DNA of 46,309 nucleotides from the NCBI GenBank assembly GCA_017470525.1, contig JAFUYM010000040.1:1-46309 (forward strand), in the 5' to 3' direction. Positions 7,789-15,459 of the stretch are shown one piece after another (within the stretch, counting starts at the first letter, position 1; each line of letters starts with the position of its first letter). The notes below the pieces were generated by a model. It made no database searches. It was not told the DNA's origin and worked only from the letters and a program-made list of their open reading frames with translations. A program made the position numbers and the translations under genes. The stretch comes from Bacteroidaceae bacterium (lineage in GTDB: Bacteria; Bacteroidota; Bacteroidia; Bacteroidales; Bacteroidaceae).

Positions 7789-10700
7789 CTACTTCACAAA
7801 CACCTTCTTTACAGTTCCATCGCCCATTCGGAGGATGTTCACTCCTTTCTGCAATTTCTCAACCCGCTTGCCATCAAGCGTGAAGATTTGAGTGTTTCCA
7901 TCTTCCGCATGGATGTCAGCGATGCCATCCACAAAGGTGAACTTACCAGTGATGGTTACATCATGGGCAGGCATCGTCGTGGGAATGGCATCCCAACCAG
8001 AGAAGATGTAACCTTCCTTTTCAGGGGCAGCCTCTTCTGCGATGTCAGCACCATACTCAACCGTGTAGGTCTTGTACACCTCTTCGTCTATCATATATGT
8101 GACTGTATATGAAGGCATAGTCGGAGTCCATTTGATGCTGTATATCTTGATATAGTTCTCCGCTTCATTAGCCAACACACGAAGTTTTCCGTCCTTGTCA
8201 GCAGATTTCAAGATTGTACCATAAATATACACGTATGACGTATCGTTGGTCATATAGGGAATTTCTACCGTTCCACGTTCTGATTGCGTGTAGGTTTGCA
8301 CTTCGCCATCACCAATCTTTACGTTCAGGACGTAAGAGCCAACAGTCTGTATCGTGATGCTGATGGTTCCTTTTCCGGCTGTCACTTCCATAATGAGACC
8401 ATTAAAGTTCTCTTTCACAGCCTCATCATTCACATCCTTGCCTACAACTGTTTCCAACTGTTCTTCGCTCACCACGGAAGAGACTACTACACATTTTTCC
8501 TCCGCCAGAAAGCCGTCTTCACCTTCCGCATTGAGATTGAAGTAAATATTATCAATCACAACACCAGACAGGTTCTGTCCTTCTTCCATATTGTCCGCAA
8601 AAGCAATCTCCGTTTCTTCCTCCATCGGCACAATTTCAATATTTTCTTCCTCTAATGGAATGATAGTTCCAAAACTGCTCCACGGCTCGGTGGTCTTGTA
8701 GGCATCAATTGATGCTTCTGGAACATAGAGGGTGGCATTCGCCAAATAGGGCGAGTAGAATGTTTCAGTATCCGTAGTTGGCACTTTTGTTGCGTGACAA
8801 ATGACGGATGTCAAGCTCCAGCAGTTTCCGAAAGCCCCATAGTCGATGCTTGTTACGCTGTTGGGAATGGTGACGGATGTCAAGCCATAGCAACTAGAGA
8901 AAGCATAACGACCGATGGTTGTTACGCCGTTTGGGATGGTGACGGATGTCAAGCCATAGCAGCCATAGAAAGCCCAATCGCCAATGGATGTTACGCTATT
9001 GGGGATGTTCACGGCTGTTAAGTTGCTGCAACCATTGAAAGTACCCCCGCCGATGCTCGTCACGCTGTTTGGAATGGTGACGGAGGTCAAACCGCGGCAA
9101 TTATAGAAAGCATAATCACTGATGCTTACCGTTCCATCTTTTATGTTGATTTCCGTATTGTTTGGCATTGTTCCTTTGTATTTGTATAAAACATTCCCCA
9201 AATAGACAACCCCATCTTCTTGATTGTTATACCACGGTGTGCTATCGAAAGCACTAATGCCGATGCTCGTCACGCTGTTGGGTATGGTGATAGAGGTCAA
9301 GCCGCTGTAAAGGAAAGCCCCACTGCCAATGGATGTAACACTGCTGGGGATGGTGATAGAGGTCAAGCCGCTGCAATAAGAGAAAGCGTCATCGTCAATG
9401 CTCGTCACGTCGTTTGGGATGATTGTGTTCTGACAACCTGCAATCAAAGTGTTGGATGCTGTTTCGATAATTGAATTACAATTATTTCGTGAATCATAGA
9501 CGGGATTTTCTTTTTCTACAAAGATGGAGGTCAAGCCGCTACAGCCAGAGAAAGCACCATAGCCAATGGATGTGACGCTGTTTGGAATGGTCAATGAGGT
9601 CAAGCCTTTGCAGTCATAGAAAGCATGATCACCGATGGATGTGATGCTGCTGGGGATGTTCGCAGAGGTCAAACTGCTGCAACCCGCGAATGCATTAATG
9701 TCGATGCTCGTCACGCTGTTTGGGATGATTGTGTTCTGACAACCTGCAATCAAAGTGTTGGATGCTGTTTCGATAATTGAATTACAATTATTACGTGAAT
9801 CATAGACGGGTTTTCCGTTTTCTACCAGGATGGATGACAAGCCACTGCAATCCCTGAAAGCCCCATTGCCGATGCCCGTCACGCTGCTGGGGATGGTAAT
9901 GGATGACAAGCCACTGCAATCCCTGAAAGCATATTGGCCGATGCCCGTCACGCTGTTGGGGATGCTCACAGAGGTCAAGTTGCGGCAATAAGAGAAAGCA
10001 TAACTGCCGATGCTCGTCACGCTGCTCCCGATGTTTAAGGATGTCAAGCCACCGCAATAAGAGAAAGCATCTCTGCCGATGCTCGTTACGCTGTTGGGAA
10101 TGGTGACAGAGGTCAAGCCGAGACAGTAATAGAAAGCATAATCGCCTATACATGTCACACTGTTGGGAATGGTGATTGAAGTCAAGCCGTGACAATCGCT
10201 GAAAGCATTATTTCCGATGCTTGTCACACTGTTGGAAATGGTGATTGAAGTCAAGCCGTGACAATTGCTGAAAGCATTATTTCCGATGCTTGTCACACTG
10301 TTGGGAATGGTGATTGAAGTCAAGCCGTGACAATTGCTGAAAGCATTATTTCCGATGCTCGTTACGCTGTTAGGGATAGTGATGGAGGTCAATCCACTAC
10401 AGACCCAGAAAGCCCCATCGCCAATGGATGTGATGCTGTTGGGGATGGTTACAGATGTCAAGTTGCTACAGCCAGAGAAAGCGTCCTCACTGATACTTAC
10501 CGTTCCATCTTTTATGTTGATTTCCGTATTGTCTGGCATTGTTCCTTTGTAATTGTATAAAACATTCCCCACATAGACAACCCCATCTTCTTGATTGTCA
10601 TACCACGGTGTGCTATTGAAAGCCCTATCGCCGATGCTCGTCACGCTGTTGGGTATGTTTACGGAGGTCAAGTTGCAGCCATAGAAAGCAAAAGAGCCGA

Positions 10701-11472
10701 TGCTCATCACGCTGTTTGGGATGTTCACGGCTGTCAAGCCGCGACAATAATAGAAAGCATCATCACTGATACTTACCGTTCCATCTTTTATGTTGATTTC
10801 CGTATTGTCTGGCATTGTTCCTTTGTAATTGTATAAAACATTCCCCACATAGACAACCCCATCTTCTTGATTGTCATACCACGGTGTGTTATAGAAAGCC
10901 ATTTCGCTAATAGTTGTCACGCTGTTTGGAATGTTTATGGATGTCAAACCACTGCAACCAGAGAAAGCCCCAATGCCAATAGTTGTCACGCTGTTTGGGA
11001 TGTTCACAGAGGTCAACCCGCTGCAGCCACCGAAAGCAGAATTGCCGATGGATGTGACACTGTTGCCAATGTTCACAGAGGTCAAGCCGCTACAGCCAGA
11101 GAAAGCATTATAGCCGATGGATGTGACACTGTTTGGGATGGTCAATGAGGTTAATCCGCTGCAGCCATTGAAAGCATAACCGTCAATGGATGTGACACTG
11201 TTGGGAATGGTTACTGAGGTCAAGCCCCTGCAAACATCGAAAGCAGAACTGCCGATGCTCGTCACAGAATAGATGACACCTTTATACAAGAAGGATTCGG
11301 GAATAACAACTTCATCGGTGTATTTGTTTTCACCACTTGTTACTATTGCGTCATGACTTCCAGTTTTTAAGTTATAATAGATACCATCTATTACAACATC
11401 ATACGCATTTGCATTAATAGACAGTAACACTCCCTGTGCCACCATCAAAAGTTTTAGTAATGTTTTTTTCAT
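7789..11472 (-). CDS. BspA-like leucine-rich-repeat surface protein
   Basis: 1227 residues. The signal peptide (MKKTLLKLLMVAQGVLLS) is followed by 30 BspA-type LRR_5 units of about 23 residues with the pattern IPNSVTSIGxxAFxxCxGLTS (about residues 50-920). Four units are interrupted by a loop beginning TPWY or by a DSRNNCNSIIETASNTLIAG block. Next comes a beta-rich domain, an InlB-like module (YTVTYMIDEEVYKTYTVEYG, ending GYIFSGWD), and a C-terminal tail (IFTLDGKRVEKLQKGVNIL, then VKKVFVK) like the sorting signals of type IX secretion substrates. BspA-type proteins are cell-surface adhesins that bind fibronectin, fibrinogen or other bacteria. Near-identical DNA repeats suggest ongoing copy-number change. 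The start lies only a few nt after a probable terminator of the upstream structured RNA. Confidence 0.93.
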   Translation of the reverse strand: MKKTLLKLLMVAQGVLLSINANAYDVVIDGIYYNLKTGSHDAIVTSGENKYTDEVVIPESFLYKGVIYSVTSIGSSAFDVCRGLTSVTIPNSVTSIDGYAFNGCSGLTSLTIPNSVTSIGYNAFSGCSGLTSVNIGNSVTSIGNSAFGGCSGLTSVNIPNSVTTIGIGAFSGCSGLTSINIPNSVTTISEMAFYNTPWYDNQEDGVVYVGNVLYNYKGTMPDNTEINIKDGTVSISDDAFYYCRGLTAVNIPNSVMSIGSFAFYGCNLTSVNIPNSVTSIGDRAFNSTPWYDNQEDGVVYVGNVLYNYKGTMPDNTEINIKDGTVSISEDAFSGCSNLTSVTIPNSITSIGDGAFWVCSGLTSITIPNSVTSIGNNAFSNCHGLTSITIPNSVTSIGNNAFSNCHGLTSITISNSVTSIGNNAFSDCHGLTSITIPNSVTCIGDYAFYYCLGLTSVTIPNSVTSIGRDAFSYCGGLTSLNIGSSVTSIGSYAFSYCRNLTSVSIPNSVTGIGQYAFRDCSGLSSITIPSSVTGIGNGAFRDCSGLSSILVENGKPVYDSRNNCNSIIETASNTLIAGCQNTIIPNSVTSIDINAFAGCSSLTSANIPSSITSIGDHAFYDCKGLTSLTIPNSVTSIGYGAFSGCSGLTSIFVEKENPVYDSRNNCNSIIETASNTLIAGCQNTIIPNDVTSIDDDAFSYCSGLTSITIPSSVTSIGSGAFLYSGLTSITIPNSVTSIGISAFDSTPWYNNQEDGVVYLGNVLYKYKGTMPNNTEINIKDGTVSISDYAFYNCRGLTSVTIPNSVTSIGGGTFNGCSNLTAVNIPNSVTSIGDWAFYGCYGLTSVTIPNGVTTIGRYAFSSCYGLTSVTIPNSVTSIDYGAFGNCWSLTSVICHATKVPTTDTETFYSPYLANATLYVPEASIDAYKTTEPWSSFGTIIPLEEENIEIVPMEEETEIAFADNMEEGQNLSGVVIDNIYFNLNAEGEDGFLAEEKCVVVSSVVSEEQLETVVGKDVNDEAVKENFNGLIMEVTAGKGTISITIQTVGSYVLNVKIGDGEVQTYTQSERGTVEIPYMTNDTSYVYIYGTILKSADKDGKLRVLANEAENYIKIYSIKWTPTMPSYTVTYMIDEEVYKTYTVEYGADIAEEAAPEKEGYIFSGWDAIPTTMPAHDVTITGKFTFVDGIADIHAEDGNTQIFTLDGKRVEKLQKGVNILRMGDGTVKKVFVK
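10488..10612. repeat. 125-nt direct repeat inside the BspA-like gene, copy 1
   Basis: Appears identical to 10764-10888, 276 nt away. A diverged third copy covers about 9117-9241. It encodes the TPWYDNQEDGVVYVGNVLYN block and the following NIKDGTVSIS strand. Confidence 0.8.
10764..10888. repeat. 125-nt direct repeat inside the BspA-like gene, copy 2
   Basis: Same sequence and orientation as 10488-10612. A crossover between the two would remove 276 bp (92 codons) in frame. Confidence 0.8.
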
Positions 11473-11477
11473 AAAAT

Positions 11478-11645
11478 TAAAAAGAAAAGGCGGAACTGCT
11501 CTGATTGCATTTTCCGTCTATCGGGCACCGCCAAGTAGCCATGTACAAAGAAAAGCACGAACAATCCACGCCCTTACAGACGTGAACCTTCATCACTTGT
11601 TCTCTTGTACGAAATATTGGCGGTATCGATAGACGAGAACAAGGA
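11478..11645 (-). ncRNA. 6S-like structured RNA (possibly the Bacteroidales-1 class)
   Basis: A long irregular rod can be drawn. Outer helix: 11515-11523 with 11627-11635. Next helix: 11527-11534 with 11617-11624. Then a wide bubble. Inner helices: 11543-11548 with 11605-11610, and 11559-11564 with 11597-11602. A terminal hairpin pairs 11567-11570 with 11581-11584. The 3' side ends in a hairpin (CGGAA pairing TTCCG) followed by a T-rich run, as in a terminator. A closed rod with a central bubble is the hallmark of 6S RNA, which binds the RNA polymerase housekeeping holoenzyme. I cannot run a covariance search. It could instead be a long leader of the BspA-like gene, since its 3' end abuts that gene. 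The ends given are approximate. Confidence 0.5.
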
Positions 11646-11881
11646 CTAAAAGTCCAAGTTATTATGTTATGAGCAGAAACGCCGAGTTAATAAAAAAAAG
11701 TTTTTTGTTTCTCGTGGAATCAAGGTGAGGCTGAGCCGACACCACATCCCGTGTTGCGTTTCTGATAAAAAAGTTATTTCACTGTCTGTTTCGTATTCAA
11801 ATGTTTTTAGAGGTTAAACACTTATGTTGATTATTTCTTTTCTTTCTCAATATATCGCTTGATTTTGTCGATGAGTTATTT

Positions 11882-12298
11882 TTATGGTGTTGGGAACAAA
11901 AGTTCTCCTTTGTGTCTCTTACCCGTGGATGGCTCTATGGTCAGTTTTCCCTTCCCAATGATGTCCATGCCAATAATGACTGCACCTTGACCTTCCCCAG
12001 GAAGTCCATATACATCCAAATCAAAAATCAAGTCAGGAGAGAGCATCATTTTTACACCATACACATTCACGTCGTGCAATTTGTTTCCTATCTCTATCAA
12101 TTCTTGACGTTTGGGTGCAACAGCCAATTGGCTAATGATGTCCATGCTGACAGAGGTACGGGTTGCACCTGTGTCAATCAAGGCTGCATCTGCCATGTAA
12201 AGATTATTGTAGTCAACAGAGAAAAGAACACAATCCTTACACATCCTAAAGGATGGCTCAATAGGATATTCTTTCAGTGGGAGCGATACGTATTTCAT
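11882..12298 (-). CDS. Retropepsin-like aspartic protease domain protein
   Basis: 138 residues from the ATG at 12298. The catalytic motif ALIDTGATRTSVS (near 40-52) and the hydrophobic-hydrophobic-Gly motif GAVIIGMDIIGKGKLTI (near 106-122) are typical of single-domain retropepsin-like (clan AA) proteases, which work as dimers. No signal peptide or anchor is seen, so it is probably cytoplasmic. Its start overlaps the end of an upstream 59-residue ORF by 41 nt, so the two are probably translationally coupled. After the stop the same frame continues, past another stop, as LIDKIKRYIEKEKK, which looks like a lost C-terminal tail. The substrate is unknown. The spacer 11473-11881 downstream holds the 6S-like RNA and a GC-rich hairpin near 11730-11750. 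Confidence 0.8.
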   Translation of the reverse strand: MKYVSLPLKEYPIEPSFRMCKDCVLFSVDYNNLYMADAALIDTGATRTSVSMDIISQLAVAPKRQELIEIGNKLHDVNVYGVKMMLSPDLIFDLDVYGLPGEGQGAVIIGMDIIGKGKLTIEPSTGKRHKGELLFPTP

Positions 12299-12437
12299 AA
12301 GCGGCCTTGGCTTGTGCAATGAGTTTCTCTTTTTCCTCCATGCTCAATACGCGCTGTTTCTTGCGGCGGCGGGTCAGCATTCTTGGTCCTATCACTCCGA
12401 TGTGCCCGATGATGGGCTGCTCTTCTTTCTTTTTCAT
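12258..12437 (-). CDS. Small basic protein upstream of the retropepsin gene
   Basis: A 59-residue ORF (MKKKEEQPIIGHIGVIGPRM, then LTRRRKKQRVLSMEEKEKLI). It is strongly basic in the middle (LTRRRKKQR) with a helical C-terminal half. A good -7 box (TACATTTGC, 12461-12469) lies 24 nt upstream of its ATG, so it is the first gene of the transcript. Its 3' end overlaps the retropepsin start by 41 nt. I do not recognise a family. Being first in the transcript and overlapping the protease suggests a substrate, partner or antitoxin-like role, which is only inference. Confidence 0.65.
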   Translation of the reverse strand: MKKKEEQPIIGHIGVIGPRMLTRRRKKQRVLSMEEKEKLIAQAKAAYEIRIAPTERISY

Positions 12438-12460
12438 AGGCTTCTATTTTTGTTTATGTT

Positions 12461-12469
12461 GCAAATGTA
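12461..12469 (-). promoter_or_regulatory. -7 box TACATTTGC for the small protein/retropepsin pair
   Basis: Matches TAnnTTTG and lies 23-24 nt before the ATG at 12437. Confidence 0.6.
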
Positions 12470-12608
12470 CAACTTATTTCAGAAGAAACAAAAGAATTGG
12501 TGAAAAAATCACCGAAAGTTTGGGTCGGCATTGTTGAACGTGTATCAGACTTGCCGATTTATCATACAATATTGGCAAGGATTTTTTGTGTCCTTGCCTT
12601 TGATTCGC

Positions 12609-13898
12609 TTATCTAACCGATGCTTTTGCCACAACCACTCTTTGTGTGTGCGCATCCACTCGATATAGTTCAGAACTTCTTCTGCCGACCACCCAAGCGA
12701 TTTCGTTACCGTTCATGAGAAGGGGCTGACGTTCTTTTTCGAAGAGACAGAGTTTCTGGTCGGTGAGGAAATCGCTGAGAAGTTTGCGTTTTCCGTGCAT
12801 GCCGAAGGGGGCGAAGGTGTCGCCTGTCTGGGGAGTGCGGAGTGTCAGTTCTCCATGCAGTTTGTCAGCATCGAAATAGGCAAAATGTGGGTCTTTCAGG
12901 ATGTGGACTTGTGTGATGGGAACAACCTCTTTGTGAATCTCTACGGTGGGGTAGTTGAGGCTTTCGAGGATGATGTTTTCCCTGTCAATCAGCAATCTGC
13001 GACCGTTTGCCTCAAACAGGCGACCGCTTTCGGTGAGGGAGGAAAGGATGCTTTTCAACTGCTGCTTGTTGAAGCCCCAAGGGGCAAGCACTGCATGCAG
13101 GACAGAAATAGGGGAGGGCTGTTGCAGGAGCGGATGGATGCTGATGTGTAGTTCGCCGTTTTCTTTTGGGCAACAGCATTCCTTGGCGGCTGTTTGGATG
13201 GCTTGTTGATACACTTTCCATGCCTCGTTCAGGTTTTCCATGGTCGAGGTGATGTTTCCTCGTGCGCCCTGATTGATGCTTTCCAGCAGTGGCATGATGT
13301 CTAACCGCACCTTGTTTCGGGCATAGGCATCTTCCAGGTTGGTGTGGTCGGTCACATAACTTTGCCCTGTCTTTTCCAATTCTTCCAATATCTCTTTTCT
13401 GCTCAAACAGAGCAATGGACGAATCACATCGCCTTGTTTGGATTGCATGCCGCAGAGTCCTCTGATACCTGTGCCCCTTGTCAGATTGAGCAGCAGGGTT
13501 TCGGCATTGTCGTCTTCGTGGTGTCCCACGGCAATGGCTTCTGCATCCGTCTCTTTCATCACTTTTCGGAACTCGTCATACCGCAGTTCCCTTGCTGCCA
13601 TTTCAATGCTCATTTTTTGTTCTTTGGCAACCCGTTCGGTGTCGAAATCAACCTTTCGGTATGTCACTCCCATCTTTCTGCACCATGTTTCGACAAACCG
13701 CTCGTCCCTCATGCTTTCATCTCCCCGCAAATGGAAATTGCAATGAACCGCCACCACTTCATATCCCAACTTGTGAAGCATCCATGCCAGACACACGGAA
13801 TCGGGTCCGCCACTCAGACCGACCACCACCCGTGCCCCTTGCTGTAAAAGTTGGTTTTCACGGATAAAATTTGCTACTTTCTCCCTTGTTTGCCTCAT
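12609..13898 (-). CDS. tilS: tRNA(Ile)-lysidine synthase
   Basis: 429 residues from the ATG at 13898 (MRQTREKV). TilS uses ATP to attach lysine to C34 of the CAU-anticodon tRNA-Ile so that it reads AUA; it is essential in most bacteria. The PP-loop SGGPDS is at residues 29-34, with HCNFHLRGDES and GHHEDDNAETLLLNLTRGTGIRGLCGM following as expected. The C-terminal TilS domain is present (LRTPQTGDTFAPFGMHGKRK, then LLSDFLTDQK). A 13-codon upstream extension is rejected because the -7 box TACTTTTG (13907-13914) lies within it. That box leaves a leader of only a few nt. Confidence 0.96.
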   Translation of the reverse strand: MRQTREKVANFIRENQLLQQGARVVVGLSGGPDSVCLAWMLHKLGYEVVAVHCNFHLRGDESMRDERFVETWCRKMGVTYRKVDFDTERVAKEQKMSIEMAARELRYDEFRKVMKETDAEAIAVGHHEDDNAETLLLNLTRGTGIRGLCGMQSKQGDVIRPLLCLSRKEILEELEKTGQSYVTDHTNLEDAYARNKVRLDIMPLLESINQGARGNITSTMENLNEAWKVYQQAIQTAAKECCCPKENGELHISIHPLLQQPSPISVLHAVLAPWGFNKQQLKSILSSLTESGRLFEANGRRLLIDRENIILESLNYPTVEIHKEVVPITQVHILKDPHFAYFDADKLHGELTLRTPQTGDTFAPFGMHGKRKLLSDFLTDQKLCLFEKERQPLLMNGNEIAWVVGRRSSELYRVDAHTQRVVVAKASVR

Positions 13899-13906
13899 AA
13901 CGCCCA

Positions 13907-13914
13907 CAAAAGTA
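13907..13914 (-). promoter_or_regulatory. -7 box TACTTTTG for tilS
   Basis: Ends 8 nt before the tilS ATG. With usual spacing to the start site, the mRNA leader is about 5 nt. Confidence 0.5.
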
Positions 13915-13955
13915 GGGAAAAAACATTGCCTGTGCAAAAAAACTTCCCGAAAAAT

Positions 13956-13986
13956 TTGTCATTTATCCAAAAAGCACTACCTTTGC
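13956..13986 (+). promoter_or_regulatory. Promoter of tRNA-Cys
   Basis: TTTG element (13955-13958) and -7 box TACCTTTGC (13978-13986) with 19 nt between, close to the Bacteroidetes consensus. It lies 26 nt upstream of the tRNA. Confidence 0.7.
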
Positions 13987-14012
13987 ACTCGCAAAACGGC
14001 AAAATACTCTCT

Positions 14013-14087
14013 GGTGCGTTGGATGAGTGGCTTAGTCAACGGTCTGCAAAACCGTGTACACCCGTTCGAATCGGGTACGCACCTCCA
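14013..14087 (+). tRNA. tRNA-Cys (anticodon GCA)
   Basis: The acceptor stem GGTGCGT pairs with ACGCACC, followed by T and an encoded CCA. The anticodon stem ACGGT/ACCGT holds the loop CTGCAAA, giving anticodon GCA. The T arm is ACCCG-TTCGAAT-CGGGT. The D arm is short (GAT/GTC), with GG in the loop. Length 75 nt including CCA. Confidence 0.93.
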
Positions 14088-14090
14088 ACA

Positions 14091-14123
14091 AAAGGTTCAA
14101 CATACGTGTGTTGAGCCTTTTTT
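14091..14123 (+). terminator. Terminator of tRNA-Cys
   Basis: A 9-bp stem (14094-14102 with 14109-14117, one G-T pair) and a 6-nt loop, followed directly by six T residues. Confidence 0.9.
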
Positions 14124-14165
14124 GTGTTTGATGATGGCAAAGATGTTTCCGATACTCCTAAAAAA

Positions 14166-14204
14166 CAAAAAGGACTCCGCAACTTATTGGTTGCGGAGTC
14201 CTTT
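14166..14204 (-). terminator. Bidirectional terminator after the C1 peptidase gene
   Basis: A perfect 12-bp stem (14171-14182 with 14189-14200) and a 6-nt loop, with T-runs on both strands. It lies 27 nt past the stop of the C1 peptidase gene and also faces the tRNA transcript. Confidence 0.9.
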
Positions 14205-14230
14205 TCTATGATGATGTTCTTTTCTTCTTT

Positions 14231-15421
14231 TTACTTGATGCCCAGTTTCTTTGCGATGTTCTTTGGAATGGCATTCTTGTGGATGAGGATGTTCATGGTT
14301 TTGTAAGCCACGAAAGCCTTGGATGCGTACCAAACGCCCTTGTACTTGTAGTCGGTACCCCAAGAGTTCTTCACCATGAAGTATTCCTTGCCGTTCTGGT
14401 CGGTGGCAATTCCGTAGATGAGCATGCCGTGGTCGTCGGTGGTCTCCCAGTTGTCGTATGCCTCTTGGCGCATCTCCTGAGTGATAGTGAGTTCGGGCAG
14501 TGGACGTGCGGTGTAGGCGGCACGGCTGGGTGTGGCAGACTTGCCAAACCAGTGTTCGTAGTCGCTTCCGCTGGTTTCCTTCACCTTTTGGAGGTCGGGA
14601 CATACAGCGATGCCTTCGCGAGAGAAGCCGTTTTCGGAAACGTCAGCACCCCATGCAAAGGTGTAGCCATTCTTTACGGCAGAATCCATCACTTCCATGA
14701 ACTCGTCGATTGGAAGGTTGTAGGAGAGTCCCCAACGCCAGTTGTCCTGCACTTCGATGACGAACTGCTCGTAGAAAGGATGGTGTGTGAAGGATGTGAG
14801 GCTCACATAATCGTCCATGTTCAGACCTGTGGATGCCATGTAAGACTGTGGTGTGTACTTCTTGCCGTTGTAGGTGAACTCTGTAGGTGTTTCGCCCAGA
14901 TAGGCATCGATGGTGGCACCGATGGGCTTGAACCAGATGGGAGAGAGTTTTTTCTGCTCGCCCTTAGCCACGGCTTTCACCATAGGGGTGAGGATGTTGA
15001 AGAACTCGCCGAAGTTGGGCAGCGAATCACCATAGAGCGTGCCAGGCAGTGGCATGGCTGTCTCGGGAATCATGCCGTAGTGCTTCATGCAATACACGCA
15101 GTCGTAGAATGAGCCGCCTTGGCTGAAGTCCATGTCGCCATGCAGACGCACGGTTGCCTTGGCACGGTCTTCATAAGTCTTGTGAGCGAGGTACATTTCG
15201 GAGAAGTCCCATTCGCCCTTGCCCATGCGAAGCAGTTCTGCCTCGAAGTAGCCGAGTGAGGAATATGCCCAGCATGTGCCGGAACGGTTCTGATTTTTAG
15301 TGGATGTGATAGGATTCTCTTTCACAACCGTGAACTGGAAACCCTCATCTTTCTTTTCTTCTTGTGCGAAGAGGGTAGTGCCGACTGCCAGCAGTGCGGC
15401 AAAAAGCAAAGTTTTTTTCAT
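14231..15421 (-). CDS. Secreted C1-family (bleomycin hydrolase-like) cysteine aminopeptidase
   Basis: 396 residues with a signal peptide (MKKTLLFAALLAVGTTLFAQ), so it is probably periplasmic. The papain-like catalytic set is visible: Cys50 in NRSGTCWAYSSLGYFE, His331 in DDHGMLIYGIA, and Asn352 in MVKNSWGTDY. Domain layout and length fit the C1B (PepC/bleomycin hydrolase) group, which trims peptides from the N-terminus. It starts 38 nt after the stop of the upstream Xaa-Pro aminopeptidase gene with no clear promoter between, so the two peptidases are probably co-transcribed, consistent with dipeptide and oligopeptide use. Confidence 0.9.
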   Translation of the reverse strand: MKKTLLFAALLAVGTTLFAQEEKKDEGFQFTVVKENPITSTKNQNRSGTCWAYSSLGYFEAELLRMGKGEWDFSEMYLAHKTYEDRAKATVRLHGDMDFSQGGSFYDCVYCMKHYGMIPETAMPLPGTLYGDSLPNFGEFFNILTPMVKAVAKGEQKKLSPIWFKPIGATIDAYLGETPTEFTYNGKKYTPQSYMASTGLNMDDYVSLTSFTHHPFYEQFVIEVQDNWRWGLSYNLPIDEFMEVMDSAVKNGYTFAWGADVSENGFSREGIAVCPDLQKVKETSGSDYEHWFGKSATPSRAAYTARPLPELTITQEMRQEAYDNWETTDDHGMLIYGIATDQNGKEYFMVKNSWGTDYKYKGVWYASKAFVAYKTMNILIHKNAIPKNIAKKLGIK

Positions 15422-15459
15422 TTTTTATTTATAAGTTTTAAATCATGTGTCTTTTACGA

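Noticed and set aside
8794-11148. Regularly spaced repeats resembling a CRISPR array
   Set aside because: The period is 69 bp and encodes BspA leucine-rich repeats; there are no unique spacers and no cas genes.
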